Below, piece by piece: positions 24,995 through 34,279 of a stretch of DNA of 36,072 bases. The first letter of the stretch is position 1, and every line of letters starts with the position of its first letter. The position numbers and the translations under genes are program-made. Below the pieces are notes generated by a model. It was not told where the DNA came from and did not search any database. It saw only the letters and a list, made by a program, of their open reading frames with translations. This DNA comes from Novosphingobium sp. AP12 (GTDB lineage Bacteria; Pseudomonadota; Alphaproteobacteria; Sphingomonadales; Sphingomonadaceae): positions 1 through 36,072 of the forward strand of contig NZ_AKKE01000018.1 in NCBI RefSeq assembly GCF_000281975.1. Reading direction: 5' to 3'.

Positions 24995-25648
24995 ATGAAC
25001 AGCCCGGTTCCCATACTTTCGCTCCAGTGCGGCAAGGTCGCTCCGTTCCGTGGGCCCGGCGAGCCGAGTGCCATCGGCAAGGTGCCGGTCGCGGGCCGCA
25101 TCCGCGCCCATCGGCTTGGGCTGGAAGGCGATGCACAGGCCGATCTTTCGGTGCATGGCGGGCCGGACAAGGCGATCCACCACTATCCTCACGACCATTA
25201 CGCGTTCTGGCGCGGCGCGATCGGCGACCATCCGCTGCTGGGCAGCTACGGCGCGTTCGGCGAGAACATCTCCACGGCCGGGCTGACCGAGGACACCGTC
25301 TGCATCGGCGACCGCTGGCGGCTGGGCAGCGCGCTCGTCGAGGTGAGCCAGGGGCGTCAGCCGTGCTGGAAGCTCGACCACCGCTTCGACGGCGCCAGGG
25401 TCAATGCGGCGTGCATCAAGTCGCGGCGTCCCGGCTGGTACTACCGCGTCGTCGAGGAAGGCGAGGTCGAAGCGGGGGAGGCGATGGAACTGGTCGACCG
25501 CCCGTTCCCCGACTGGAGCGTGCTGCGCGTCTTCGGCCTCCTCATCGCCGGCGACCACAAGACCGACCGCGCCGGGCTGGAGGCGCTGGGAGAAGTCACC
25601 GCGCTCGCGGCGCCGTGGAAAGGGCGGCGGGCGAAGCTGCTCGGTTGA
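24995..25648 (+). CDS. MOSC-domain protein (YiiM-like)
   Basis: A 217-residue protein of the MOSC family, relatives of the molybdenum-cofactor sulfurase C-terminus. Visible are GLEGDAQADLSVHGGPDKAIHHYP, FGENI, and the conserved Cys124 in GRQPCWKLDHRF, thought to take part in sulfur or molybdenum cofactor chemistry. Relatives such as YiiM act in reduction of N-hydroxylated compounds. It stands alone. The 207 bases upstream to the DUF4136 start hold no other gene I can support. Confidence 0.88.
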   Translation: MNSPVPILSLQCGKVAPFRGPGEPSAIGKVPVAGRIRAHRLGLEGDAQADLSVHGGPDKAIHHYPHDHYAFWRGAIGDHPLLGSYGAFGENISTAGLTEDTVCIGDRWRLGSALVEVSQGRQPCWKLDHRFDGARVNAACIKSRRPGWYYRVVEEGEVEAGEAMELVDRPFPDWSVLRVFGLLIAGDHKTDRAGLEALGEVTALAAPWKGRRAKLLG

Positions 25649-25817
25649 GCGGTTGCATGACGCGCAAGTTGATGAAAGGCATGCGTGCGCCGTTTCCCTA
25701 AGGGCGGGGGGACCGGATTTTGCGGACGATGCAAAGAGCGGGCAGGAGTTTGGCAGGCGTCTTCGATGTAGGAAAGCGCCCAGGCAAGGGCGGCGTCCTC
25801 CCGGCTCGGAAAGAAAC

Positions 25818-25854
25818 CGCCGTCAAGTCCCGGCGCCCAGCCCCGCCGACGGCG
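25818..25854 (-). terminator. Possible trpS terminator
   Basis: Arms CGCCGTC (25818-25824) and GACGGCG (25848-25854) surround a long GC-rich loop. On the minus strand the stem is followed by GTTTCTTTCC. It lies eight bases beyond the trpS stop. The loop is long, so this is tentative. The rest of the 213-base gap between MOSC and trpS holds no gene I can support. Confidence 0.35.
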
Positions 25855-25861
25855 CCCGCCC

Positions 25862-26881
25862 TCAGCCGCGCATGATGCCGAGCGCGTCGTAGGTCTTCTG
25901 CAGCGTCGGGATGCCCAGCGCGCGGGCCTTTTCGCCGCCCTTGCGCAGGATCGCGTCGAGCGCGGGGATATCCTCGCGCAGCGCCAGGAAGCGCTCGTTG
26001 ATGGGGCCGAGCTTCTCGACTAGCAGTTCGCCCAGCGCGGGCTTGAACTTGCCGAAGCCCTCGCCGCCGAACTCGCCCAGCACCGCATCGACGGTGCTGC
26101 CCGCCATCGCCGCGTAGATCGCGACGAGGTTCTTGGCCTCGGGACGGCCTTCCAGGCCCGCTTTTTCGGACGGCAGCGGCTCGGGGTCGGTCTTGGCCTT
26201 CTTCACCTTCTGCATGATGGTGTCGGCGCTGTCGGTCATGTTGATGCGGCTCATGTCGGAGGGGTCCGACTTGCTCATCTTCTGGGTCCCGTCGCGCAAG
26301 CTCATGATGCGCGCGGCCTCGGGCGGGATGAACGGCGCGGGCAGCGTGAACAGCGGCGCGTCTTCGGTGCAGAAGTCGTTGTTGAACTTCTGCGCGATGT
26401 CGCGCGCCAGTTCCAGATGCTGCTTCTGGTCCTCGCCTACGGGGACGTGGGTGGCCTGGTAGAGCAGCACGTCGGCAGCCTGCAGCACCGGATAGGTGAA
26501 CAGCGCGACGCTGGCGCCCTCGCGGTTCTTGCCCGCCTTGTCCTTCCACTGCGTCATGCGGTTCAGCCAGCCCATGCGCGCAGTGCCGTTCAGCAGCCAC
26601 TGCAGTTCGGCGTGCTGGGGCACCTGGCCCTGGTTGAACAGGATGGAGCGTTCGGGGTCGAGCCCGCAGGCGACCAGCGCCGCGATCATCTCGCGCGTGT
26701 TGGCGGCGAGGTCGGCGGGGACGTGCGGCATCGAGATCGCGTGGAGGTCGGCCAGGAAATAGAGGCATTCGCCCCCCTCGGCCGTGACCTTGTCCTGCAT
26801 GGCCACCCAGTTGCGGATCGCGCCCAGGTAGTTGCCGAGGTGCAGGTTGCCGGTGGGCTGGATGCCGGAGACGATACGCAT
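25862..26881 (-). CDS. trpS: Tryptophanyl-tRNA synthetase
   Basis: A 339-residue class I aminoacyl-tRNA synthetase charging tRNA-Trp. The HIGH-like motif is GNLHLGN at residues 11-17 and the KMSKS loop is KMSKSDPSD near residue 200. The length and the start [11 protein letters not shown] are standard. It lies 24 bases after murJ and is probably cotranscribed with it. Confidence 0.97.
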   Translation of the reverse strand: MRIVSGIQPTGNLHLGNYLGAIRNWVAMQDKVTAEGGECLYFLADLHAISMPHVPADLAANTREMIAALVACGLDPERSILFNQGQVPQHAELQWLLNGTARMGWLNRMTQWKDKAGKNREGASVALFTYPVLQAADVLLYQATHVPVGEDQKQHLELARDIAQKFNNDFCTEDAPLFTLPAPFIPPEAARIMSLRDGTQKMSKSDPSDMSRINMTDSADTIMQKVKKAKTDPEPLPSEKAGLEGRPEAKNLVAIYAAMAGSTVDAVLGEFGGEGFGKFKPALGELLVEKLGPINERFLALREDIPALDAILRKGGEKARALGIPTLQKTYDALGIMRG

Positions 26882-26905
26882 GGAATTCCCGTTTCGGATG
26901 GTCGG

Positions 26906-28468
26906 TTAGCGGCGGCGCCGCAGGAGCTTGAGGTCGTCGCGGGTGAAGGCGCCCGAGACCAACGTGGCGAGCCCATAGACGAGGCAGCCGGCCGAGACCA
27001 GCACTGCCAGCGTCAGCCCGCGCACCGCCCATGTGCCGTGGAGGTAAGGCGTCATCAGCCCCTGCCCGAACCACAGCGCGGCGCCCATCGCGACCGCCGC
27101 CAGCGCGAGGCGCGGAGCGCGGCGGCGCAGGCGCGCATCGACGACGAAGTGGCCGCGCTTCACCAGCGTCCAGTAGAGCATGGCGACGTTGACGGTGGAG
27201 GCGATCGCGGTCGCCAGCGGCGGACCCATGTGCTGCAGCGGCACGATCAGGATGAGGTTGCCGACAAGGTTCACCGCCATCGAGATCATGGCGTAGCGGA
27301 CCGGCGTGCGGGTATCCTGCCGGGCGTAGAAGCCCGGCGTCAGCACCTTGACGAGGATGTAGCTGGGCAGGCCGATCGAGAACGCGGCGAGCGCCTCGGC
27401 GGTGCGGGCGACGTCGTTGGCGTCGAACTTGCCGTAGCCGAACAGGGCGGCCGCGATCGGGCCGCCGCAGACGATCAGGGCGACGGCGGCGGGCAGGGTG
27501 AGCAGCAGCGCGAGTTCGAGCCCGCGGTTCTGCGTCTCCATGGCCGCTGCCTCCTGCCCGGCACCGAGCTGGCGTGAGATCGTCGGCAGCAGCACGGTGC
27601 CGAGCCCGATGCCGATGAGGCCGAGCGGCAGCTGGTTCAGCCGGTCGGCCATGTAGATGTAGGTCACCGAACCGTGCGCCAGCAGGTAGGCGGCCAGCGC
27701 GGTCGAGATGACGAGGTTGATCTGCACCGCGCCAGCCCCGGCGGCGGCGGGCAGCACCAGCTTGAGCAGTTGCTTCACGTCGGCGTTCCACACCGGCATG
27801 CGCAGGCGCATCGACACCCCGTTGGCGCGGCAGGCCCAGACCAGCCACAGCAGCTGGAGCGCACCCGATACAGAGACGCCGATCGCCTGGTTGCGCGCGG
27901 TGACGAGCGGGTCGTCGGCATGGAAGCCCAGCAGCGCCACGATCAGCGTCAGGTTCAGCAGGATCGGCGCGGCGGCGTTGACCCAGAACTTGTTCATCGA
28001 ATTGAGGATGCCGCCCAGCAGCGACACCACGCTGATCAGCGCAAGGTAGGGGATGGTGATGCGGCTGAGCGAGACGGCGAAGGCGAACTGGTCCGTCGTG
28101 ACGTCGTTGAACCCGCCGGAGAGCATGAGCGTCACCGGCCAGGCCAGGACTTCGAGCACCACGGTCATCGCGATCAGGATCGGCAGCAGCACCGACAGCG
28201 CCTGCTCGGCGAAGAGGATGCCCGCCGGGAGCCCCGGCCCGCTCGTGTCGCCGACCTTCTTGTTGAACATCGGGATGAACGCCGAGGCGAAGGCCCCTTC
28301 CGCGAACAGCGCGCGGAACATGTTGGGCAGGCGGAAGGCGATCAGGAAGGCGTCCGAGGCGAAGCCCGCGCCGACGAACCGAGCGAACAGGCTGTCGCGC
28401 ACGAGGCCGAGCACGCGGCTGGCCAGCGTCAGCCCGCCGACGCTGGCAAGGGCTTTTGCAAGGTTCAT
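26906..28468 (-). CDS. murJ: Lipid II flippase MurJ
   Basis: A 520-residue MOP-superfamily membrane protein with about 14 helices that flips lipid II to the periplasmic side for peptidoglycan synthesis. The N-terminus reads LASVGGLTLASRVLGLVRDSLFARFVGAG, with the conserved Arg and Asp of the central cavity, followed by FRLPNMFRALFAEGAFASAFIP. The ATG at 28468 is chosen because it gives the family N-terminus; the frame continues to 28510. It follows secB. Confidence 0.96.
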   Translation of the reverse strand: MNLAKALASVGGLTLASRVLGLVRDSLFARFVGAGFASDAFLIAFRLPNMFRALFAEGAFASAFIPMFNKKVGDTSGPGLPAGILFAEQALSVLLPILIAMTVVLEVLAWPVTLMLSGGFNDVTTDQFAFAVSLSRITIPYLALISVVSLLGGILNSMNKFWVNAAAPILLNLTLIVALLGFHADDPLVTARNQAIGVSVSGALQLLWLVWACRANGVSMRLRMPVWNADVKQLLKLVLPAAAGAGAVQINLVISTALAAYLLAHGSVTYIYMADRLNQLPLGLIGIGLGTVLLPTISRQLGAGQEAAAMETQNRGLELALLLTLPAAVALIVCGGPIAAALFGYGKFDANDVARTAEALAAFSIGLPSYILVKVLTPGFYARQDTRTPVRYAMISMAVNLVGNLILIVPLQHMGPPLATAIASTVNVAMLYWTLVKRGHFVVDARLRRRAPRLALAAVAMGAALWFGQGLMTPYLHGTWAVRGLTLAVLVSAGCLVYGLATLVSGAFTRDDLKLLRRRR

Positions 28469-28518
28469 GCGCGCCGTATCCCTGTCACACAACGCCGCTT
28501 TCATCTGCAATTAAGGGA

Positions 28519-28542
28519 GCGGGGCGCCATGTCGCGCCCCGC
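28519..28542 (-). terminator. GC hairpin between secB and murJ
   Basis: GCGGGGCGC (28519-28527) and GCGCCCCGC (28534-28542) form a perfect 9-bp stem with a 6-base loop, about 10 bases after the secB stop. On the minus strand it is followed by TCCCTTAATT, a weak T-tract. It may attenuate murJ-trpS expression or protect the secB mRNA end. Confidence 0.5.
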
Positions 28543-28553
28543 CCGGAGTTCGT

Positions 28554-29069
28554 TCAGGCGTGGCCCGCAGGCTCGCCCATGCCGGCTTCGGCCTGCGCGG
28601 CCTGGGCCTGTAGCTGCTGGACGTAGAGGCCGTTGAAGTCGATCGGCTCGAGCATGAGCGGCGCGAAGCCCGCATCGCGCACGGCATCGGCGATGACGCG
28701 GCGGGCGAAGGGGAACAGGATGCGCGGGGCCTCGGCGAACAGGAAGGCGTGGCCCTGCTGCTCCTCGAGGTTGCGCATGCCGATGAGGCCGCAGTAGCTC
28801 AGCTCGACGGCGAAGGCGACGCCGGCGCTGGTGCGCGACGAGCAGGTGATCTTTAGCTCGACCTCGTGGACCTCGCCCTCGATCGCGCGCGCGCCGATGT
28901 TGAACTGCACGTCGACTTCAGGCTGTTCCTGCCAGGCGAAGCTCTCCGGCGAGTTCGGGTTCTCGACCGAAAGGTCCTTGACGTACTGCGAGATGATACC
29001 GGCTGCGGGCGCGGAGTCCTCGCCGTTGCCGAGGTTGAGGTCGGAAATGATGTTGCCTTCGTCGGCCAT
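28554..29069 (-). CDS. secB: Protein-export chaperone SecB
   Basis: A 171-residue chaperone that keeps preproteins unfolded and passes them to SecA. The core runs from AAGIISQYVKDLSVENPNSP through YCGLIGMRNLEEQQGHAFLFAEAPRILFPFAR, which is characteristic. The C-terminal tail is Gln/Ala-rich. It heads the secB-murJ-trpS stretch and is divergent from the Tim44-like gene. Confidence 0.96.
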   Translation of the reverse strand: MADEGNIISDLNLGNGEDSAPAAGIISQYVKDLSVENPNSPESFAWQEQPEVDVQFNIGARAIEGEVHEVELKITCSSRTSAGVAFAVELSYCGLIGMRNLEEQQGHAFLFAEAPRILFPFARRVIADAVRDAGFAPLMLEPIDFNGLYVQQLQAQAAQAEAGMGEPAGHA

Positions 29070-29452
29070 CTGATGATCGTCCCGAAAATGAAAACTGGAA
29101 AAATGTGCGTGGGTGGCCGCCTAAAACATTTTGCAGGATCGGGGAACACCCGAGCATCCGGAAAATTGTAGTCGGTATGTCCCGATAGGGCTCAGGACGG
29201 CGCAAGGGCAGTGCGGATCGCAGCGAAAGCGGCTTCGACCGGGCGAAAAATACCCCACTCCGCCCGCTCACGCGTTGTTCATTTGTAATGACTACCTATC
29301 TGGGGCTATGTTGGAGAGCTAAGGCGCGATGCGCCGGAGTCTCTCCGTGAGGCTCCTGCCGCAAACGCCGGAGCCGGCCGCCGCTGATGCCCGGATGTCG
29401 ACAGCCGATATCCACTGCAGGCCGTGCGGACAGAAGGGATGGATTTAGGGAC
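29070..29452. promoter_or_regulatory. Divergent secB / Tim44-like intergenic region
   Basis: This 383-base gap must contain promoters for both flanking genes. I see a small perfect stem GGCGC-GAT-GCGCC (29323-29335) close to a GGAG...CTCC pairing, possibly part of the leader of the plus-strand gene. No clear -35/-10 pair and no credible gene are seen. Confidence 0.4.
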
Positions 29453-30145
29453 GTGACACCGGAAATAGTGATCCTGGCCATGATCGCAGCCTTCCTCGGC
29501 CTGCGGCTCTACTCCGTGCTCGGCCGCCGTGCCGAGCATGAGGAAGAACCGATCCAGGGTCGTTTCGAGGGCCGTCAGGGTCAGCAGCCGGGCGCACCGC
29601 GCGTCGCCGCGCCCGCCAAGCCCGATGCCCGCGGTGAAGACCGGGCCCGCACCCAGCAGCCGCAGCGCCTGCGCGAAATGCCGCTGGCCTCGCCGTCGGT
29701 GGAGCGCGGCCTCGCCGAGATCGCCCAGATCGACCGCCGCTTCGACGCCGCCGCCTTCGTCGAGGGCGCCCGCAGCGCCTACCGCATGATCCTCGAAGCC
29801 TTCTGGAAGGGTGACAAGGCGGAACTGCGCAACCTTTGCGACGACGACGTCTATGCCGGCTTCGCCGATGCCATCGACGCACGTATCGCTGCCGGTGAAA
29901 CGCTCGACAACCGCCTGATCCGCATCGAGGAAACGACGCTCGTCGCTGCCGGCGTGGAAAGCGGTTTCGCGCGCATCACCCTGCGCTTCCGCACCGACAT
30001 CGCCGCCGTCACCCGCGACGCCGAGGGTAATGTCATCGCCGGTTCGCTCGACGATGCGATCGAGGCGATCGACCTGTGGACGTTTGGCCGCGCGGTCAAC
30101 TCGCCTGATCCCGACTGGCTGCTCGAAGAGACCGACGAAGGTTGA
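29453..30145 (+). CDS. Tim44/TimA-family membrane-anchored protein
   Basis: A 230-residue protein with one N-terminal membrane helix (EIVILAMIAAFLGLRLYSVLG), a charged, low-complexity Pro/Gln/Arg linker, and a C-terminal Tim44-like domain (about 100-230; ARSAYRMILEAFWKGDKAELRNLCDDDVY). Alphaproteobacterial members are annotated as putative adaptors; their precise job is unclear. The GTG at 29453 has AGGGA just upstream and gives the anchor at the N-terminus. It lies next to secB and mltA, a layout often kept in this class. Confidence 0.87.
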   Translation: MTPEIVILAMIAAFLGLRLYSVLGRRAEHEEEPIQGRFEGRQGQQPGAPRVAAPAKPDARGEDRARTQQPQRLREMPLASPSVERGLAEIAQIDRRFDAAAFVEGARSAYRMILEAFWKGDKAELRNLCDDDVYAGFADAIDARIAAGETLDNRLIRIEETTLVAAGVESGFARITLRFRTDIAAVTRDAEGNVIAGSLDDAIEAIDLWTFGRAVNSPDPDWLLEETDEG

Positions 30146-30183
30146 TCGCCCGCTTGGGCTTGATATCCATTCGCGCCTGAACT

Positions 30184-30210
30184 GCCCCGCGCCTTCGTGT
30201 GCGGGGCTTT
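30184..30210 (+). terminator. Terminator between the Tim44-like gene and mltA
   Basis: GCCCCGC (30184-30190) and GCGGGGC (30201-30207) form a 7-bp stem with a 10-base loop, followed by TTTGGCGTT. It overlaps the GTG at 30199 that begins the longest mltA frame, which argues for the later TTG start of mltA. Confidence 0.6.
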
Positions 30211-30231
30211 GGCGTTAAGGGGAGGGCGATC

Positions 30232-31506
30232 TTGCAGCTTTGGGGGAAGGCGCCGGCGATCGCCGAAAGGTCCGCGCGCGCGGTTCTGATGACGGCCATG
30301 GTCGCCGTGCTGGCTGCATGCGGCGGCATCGTTCCCACCACCGGCGGACCATCGCCGACCCGGCCGCCGGTCCGTCCTCCCGTTCGCCCGGGTCCCTCCA
30401 CCCCGCTGCCGCCCCCGCCGCAGAACGCGCTGGTCTTGGGCGTGCGCGCCGGGCCTGCCGTCTCCTCGCTGCCGATGACCGCCGCCAAGGCCGCCGGCGC
30501 GCTCGCCTCGTTCCGCGAAAGCTGCGCGCGCCTGACTTCGCGCACCGACGGCAGCGGACTGACCCGCCCCGCCGACTGGCGCGCCGCCTGCGCCGCCGCT
30601 GCCGGATGGGGCACGGCCTCGCCCATCGGCTTCTTCGCCAGCTACTTCGAGACCGTGCGCGTGGGCGACGGGTCGGCTTATGCCACCGGCTACTACGAGC
30701 CCGAGATCGCCGGGTCGCGCACCCCGCAGCCGGGGTATTCCGTACCGGTCTACGCTTTCCCGCCCGACCTCGTGCGCGCGCGTCCCGGTGACGCGCAGCC
30801 GCTCAAGGACGGCCGGATGCCGCTGGGCCGCTACGGGCCGGACGGCAGATTCACCAGCTACTTCGACCGCGCGCAGATCACCAACGGGGCGCTCGGCGGG
30901 CAGGGGCTGGAGATCGCCTGGGCCGCCGATCCGGTCGAGTTCTTCTTCCTCCAGGTGCAGGGCTCGGGGCGTCTCGTGGCGCCCGACGGCACGGTGACGC
31001 GCATCGGCTATGCCGGGCAGAACGGCCTCGCCTACACCGGCATCGGCGGCGTCATGCGCGACCGGGGGCTCGTCGGCTCGGGGCCTGGGCAGTATTCCGG
31101 CTCGATGCAGGGCATCATGAAATACATCCGCGAGCATCCCGTCGAGGGCCATGCGCTGATGAACCAGAATCGCTCGTGGGTGTTCTTCAAGGTGCTGAAC
31201 GGCGACGGCCCGCTCGGCGCGCTGAACGTACCGGTGCGGGGCGGCGCTTCGGTCGCGGCCGACCCTCGTTTCGTGCCGCTCGGCGCCCCCGTCTGGCTCG
31301 ACCTCGACCGGCGCGAGGCGAACGGCATCTGGGTCGCTCAGGACACCGGCGGCGCCATCAAGGGCGCCAACCGTTTCGACACGTTCTGGGGCGCGGGCAC
31401 CCGCGCGCGCACCGTGGCGGGCGGCATGAGCGGCCGGGGCAGCGCGCTGGTGCTCGTACCCAAGGGGACGCTGGCGCGCCTGGGCGCAGGGCCGGGTACG
31501 CGATGA
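30232..31506 (+). CDS. mltA: Membrane-bound lytic murein transglycosylase A
   Basis: A lipoprotein of 424 residues from the TTG at 30232, which has GGGGAGGG at a good distance. It cleaves peptidoglycan glycan strands with formation of 1,6-anhydro ends. The signal segment RSARAVLMTAMVAVLAAC ends in a lipobox. A Pro-rich linker precedes the MltA domain (SPIGFFASYFE, TGYYEPEIAGSR, PVYAFPPDLV, VQGSGRLVAPDG) and the 3D domain with catalytic Asp (WVAQDTGGAIKGANRFDTFWG). It overlaps the next gene by four bases (ATGA). Confidence 0.93.
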   Translation: MQLWGKAPAIAERSARAVLMTAMVAVLAACGGIVPTTGGPSPTRPPVRPPVRPGPSTPLPPPPQNALVLGVRAGPAVSSLPMTAAKAAGALASFRESCARLTSRTDGSGLTRPADWRAACAAAAGWGTASPIGFFASYFETVRVGDGSAYATGYYEPEIAGSRTPQPGYSVPVYAFPPDLVRARPGDAQPLKDGRMPLGRYGPDGRFTSYFDRAQITNGALGGQGLEIAWAADPVEFFFLQVQGSGRLVAPDGTVTRIGYAGQNGLAYTGIGGVMRDRGLVGSGPGQYSGSMQGIMKYIREHPVEGHALMNQNRSWVFFKVLNGDGPLGALNVPVRGGASVAADPRFVPLGAPVWLDLDRREANGIWVAQDTGGAIKGANRFDTFWGAGTRARTVAGGMSGRGSALVLVPKGTLARLGAGPGTR

Positions 31507-32075
31507 GACGACCGGGCCGCGGGCTCACGCCGCAGGAAGCGCAGGTCTGGGCGCTGGTCGCGCGCACGGTGAAGCCGCTGGTGCCTCCCCGCAAGCTGGC
31601 CGAGCAGCCGAAGATCGTGCCCGAGCCTGCGCCCGCCGCGCCGCTGCCTCCGGCCAGGCGCGTGAAGGGCCGCGTTCCCCCGCCGCTCGCGCCGAAGCCC
31701 GTGCCCGCCAAGCCGAAAGCCGAGGCGCCCGCGCACCTCGACGGATCGTGGGACAAGCGCATCGCCAAGGGCACGTTGATGCCCGATTTCAGCCTCGACC
31801 TCCACGGCTCCACGCTCGACCAGGCCTATTCGCGGCTGATGCACGGGCTGACGCAGGCGAAGTCGATGGGCGCGCGGGTGGTGCTGATCGTCACCGGCAA
31901 GCCGCGCCCGGTGGACGCCGCCGACCGGGGCACCGCTCGCGGCGCGATCCGCGCCAAGGTCGCCGACTGGCTGGCGGCGAGCGACCATGCCTCGGACATC
32001 GTCGCCATCCGGGGCGCCCACCGCCGCCATGGCGGGCAGGGCGCGATCTACGTTGTGCTGAGGAAACGGCGCTGA
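31503..32075 (+). CDS. Smr-domain protein
   Basis: A 190-residue protein. Residues ~1-85 are a Pro/Ala/Lys-rich, probably disordered region; the rest is an Smr domain with the LDLHGSTLDQA motif near residue 99. The usual second motif HGxG is replaced by VTGKPRP; the domain ends GQGAIYVVLRKRR. Smr domains act as nucleases or bind branched nucleic acid. The start overlaps the mltA stop. The mltA-smr pairing is typical of Alphaproteobacteria. Confidence 0.88.
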   Translation: MRRPGRGLTPQEAQVWALVARTVKPLVPPRKLAEQPKIVPEPAPAAPLPPARRVKGRVPPPLAPKPVPAKPKAEAPAHLDGSWDKRIAKGTLMPDFSLDLHGSTLDQAYSRLMHGLTQAKSMGARVVLIVTGKPRPVDAADRGTARGAIRAKVADWLAASDHASDIVAIRGAHRRHGGQGAIYVVLRKRR

Positions 32076-32117
32076 ACTGCTGGTAATACAGCGTCCGTTC
32101 TGGAATGTTCAAAAGTG

Positions 32118-32154
32118 ACCGTAACTTCTCAAGTCACGGTAGTCGCGGTATAAT
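32118..32154 (+). promoter_or_regulatory. Promoter with overlapping palindromic operator
   Basis: TTCTCA (32126-32131), a 17-base spacer, and a perfect TATAAT (32149-32154) make a sigma-70 type promoter. The -35 element lies within an imperfect palindrome 32118-32140: arms ACCGT-A-ACTT and AAGT-C-ACGGT around CTC, 9 of 10 positions paired. It would drive the DUF6894 gene with a leader of about 127 bases. Confidence 0.68.
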
Positions 32155-32287
32155 TGTGGCTGCGGCGTGATATATGTAGTGCCGCATCCGATCCAAAATC
32201 CTCCGCGCCGGTTTGGAGTAACGATCCCGGGAAGTTATGCTCGCGCAAGGAATTGCAGCGCCCCGTTGCAGGTCCACGGAGTTGCGG

Positions 32288-32527
32288 ATGGCTCTTTTCT
32301 TCTTCCACGTACAGGATGGCCGTGCCCAGGACTTCGACGGCGTGGAGCTTCCTGACATCGATGCCGCGCGCAAGGAGGCGGTGCGCTTCGCCGGATACCT
32401 GATCCAGCAGGCGGCGGAGACTTTCCGCCCCGACGAACTCTGGTCGATGCGCGTCTGCAACGAGCGGGGCGCGAGGTATATGACGCTGGAGTTCTCGGTG
32501 ATCGACGACCCCTTCATGCCGGCCTGA
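32288..32527 (+). CDS. DUF6894-like small protein
   Basis: A 79-residue protein starting MALFFFHVQDG, followed by DFDGVELPDIDAARKEAVRFAG and ending near MTLEFSVIDD. This fits the DUF6894 family, small stand-alone proteins common in Sphingomonadales and rhizobia, of unknown function. GGAG lies nine bases before the ATG at 32288. The frame is open from 32237, but the conserved start is here. It has its own promoter and is separated from smr by about 210 bases. Confidence 0.8.
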   Translation: MALFFFHVQDGRAQDFDGVELPDIDAARKEAVRFAGYLIQQAAETFRPDELWSMRVCNERGARYMTLEFSVIDDPFMPA

Positions 32528-32534
32528 CACGAAA

Positions 32535-32562
32535 CGGGCGGAAGTCTTTCGACTCCCGCCCG
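32535..32562 (-). terminator. Bidirectional terminator between DUF6894 gene and ahpF
   Basis: CGGGCGG (32535-32541) pairs with CCGCCCG (32556-32562), and AGTC with GACT inside. On the minus strand the 42/55 position becomes a G-U pair, giving a 12-bp stem capped by GAAA and followed by TTTCG. It lies between two convergent stop codons. Confidence 0.75.
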
Positions 32563-32583
32563 CCTCTCGTTATCGCCTGCGGC

Positions 32584-34191
32584 TCAGGCGGCCTTGGCGG
32601 CCTGACCGGCCTGGGCGATCTCTTCCGGAGCCTCGTTGCGGATCAGGTAGTCGAACGCGGAGAGCGCCGCCTTCGAACCCTCGCCCATGGCGATGATGAT
32701 CTGCTTGTAGGGCACCGTGGTCACGTCACCTGCGGCGAAAATGCCGGGGAGGTTGGTCGCGGCCTTCTCGTCGATCATGATCTCGCCGCGCGGGGTAAGC
32801 GCCACGCCCGAGTCCTTGAGCCATTCGGTGTTGGGCACCAGTCCGATCTGGACGAACACGCCTTCCAGCTCGACCTTGTGTTCCACGCCGGTGGTGCGGT
32901 CCTTGTAGACCAGCGCGTTGACCTTCTCGCCGTCGCCTTCGACCTCGGTGGTCTGGGCGGAGGTGAAGATGTCGACGTTCTTCATCGAGGCCAGCTTGTC
33001 GACCAGGACCTGGTCGGCGCGCAGCTTCGCATCGAACTCGATCAGGGTGACGTGGCCGACGATGTTGGCGAGGTCGATCGCCGCCTCCACGCCGGAGTTG
33101 CCGCCGCCGATCACCGCCACGCGCTTGCCCTTGAACAACGGGCCGTCGCAGTGCGGGCAGTAGGCCACGCCCTTGTTCTTGTACTGCTCCTCGCCGGGAA
33201 CGCCAAGGTTCCGCCAGCGCGCGCCGGTGGTGAGCACGAGGCTGCGGGCCTTCAGCGAAGCGCCGTTGGCGAACACGACCTCGTGATAGCCGCCGACTTC
33301 GGTCGCGGGGATCAGTTTCTCGGCGCGCTGCAGGTTCATCACGTCGATGTCGTACTCGGCGACGTGCGATTCCAGCGCGGCGGCGAGCTTGGGGCCCTCC
33401 GTGTAGGGGACCGAGATGAAGTTCTCGATGCCCATGGTGTCCTGGACCTGCCCGCCGAAGCGCTCAGCGGCGATGCCGGTGGAGAAGCCCTTGCGTGCGG
33501 TGTAGACCGAAGCCGCAGCCCCGGCGGGACCGCCGCCGACGATCAGCACTTCGAAGGGCGCCTTCTCGGCCAGCTTGGCAGCGGCCTTGGCGTCGGCGCC
33601 GGTGTCGAGCTTGGTGAGGATTTCCTCGACGCTCATCTTGCCCGAACCCCACATCTTGCCGTTCAGGAAGACGGCGGGGACGGCCATGACGCCGCGCTCC
33701 TCGACTTCGGCCTGGAACGTGCCGCCCTCGATCAGCGTCGCGTTGACGTGCGGGTTGTTGAGCGACATCAGCGTGAGGGCCTGCACCACGTCGGGGCAGT
33801 TGTGGCACGAGAGCGAGAAGTACATCTCGAACTCGGTGCCGCCTTCCAGCAGGCGGATCTGCTCCAGCACCTCGTCGGAGACCTTGGGCGGATGGCCGCC
33901 GGCCCACAGCAGGGCGAGGACCAGCGAGGTGAACTCATGGCCGAGCGGCAGGCCGGCGAAGCGCACCCAGGCGCTCGCGTCGCTCGCGCGGCGGATGATG
34001 AAGCTGGGACGGCGCGCGTCGTCGCCGTCGAAAGTGGCAGAGACCTTGTCCGAGAGCGAGGCGATGGTGGTCAGCAGCTCGCGGGTCTCGGTGGACTTCG
34101 CATCGTCGCCGAGAGAGGCGACGAGCTCGATCGGCTCGCGCAGCATGCCGAGGTATTGCGAGAGCTGTTGCTTCAGGGTGGCGTCGAGCAT
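32584..34191 (-). CDS. ahpF: Alkyl hydroperoxide reductase subunit F
   Basis: A 535-residue flavoprotein disulfide reductase that passes electrons from NADH to AhpC. The N-terminal double thioredoxin-fold domain carries the C129-x2-C132 centre (SCHNCPD), at the same numbers as in E. coli. The FAD domain starts [12 protein letters not shown], the redox pair is YCPHCDGP, and a second [10 protein letters not shown] is the NADH site; the [12 protein letters not shown] segment closes the FAD domain. AAAGGA lies eight bases before the ATG. It follows ahpC after 159 bases. Confidence 0.97.
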   Translation of the reverse strand: MLDATLKQQLSQYLGMLREPIELVASLGDDAKSTETRELLTTIASLSDKVSATFDGDDARRPSFIIRRASDASAWVRFAGLPLGHEFTSLVLALLWAGGHPPKVSDEVLEQIRLLEGGTEFEMYFSLSCHNCPDVVQALTLMSLNNPHVNATLIEGGTFQAEVEERGVMAVPAVFLNGKMWGSGKMSVEEILTKLDTGADAKAAAKLAEKAPFEVLIVGGGPAGAAASVYTARKGFSTGIAAERFGGQVQDTMGIENFISVPYTEGPKLAAALESHVAEYDIDVMNLQRAEKLIPATEVGGYHEVVFANGASLKARSLVLTTGARWRNLGVPGEEQYKNKGVAYCPHCDGPLFKGKRVAVIGGGNSGVEAAIDLANIVGHVTLIEFDAKLRADQVLVDKLASMKNVDIFTSAQTTEVEGDGEKVNALVYKDRTTGVEHKVELEGVFVQIGLVPNTEWLKDSGVALTPRGEIMIDEKAATNLPGIFAAGDVTTVPYKQIIIAMGEGSKAALSAFDYLIRNEAPEEIAQAGQAAKAA

Positions 34192-34279
34192 GGTCGTGGT
34201 CCTTTGGAAATTGCGTTGGGAGAAAGGGGGCGGCCCGGGGCGTTTCCCGCCGGCCGCGCCTCATGCACTGGGCGATAGG

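Noticed and set aside
32878..34278. A 466-residue plus-strand frame opposite ahpF
   Set aside because: It is low-complexity and mirrors the ahpF coding frame; AhpF is unmistakable.
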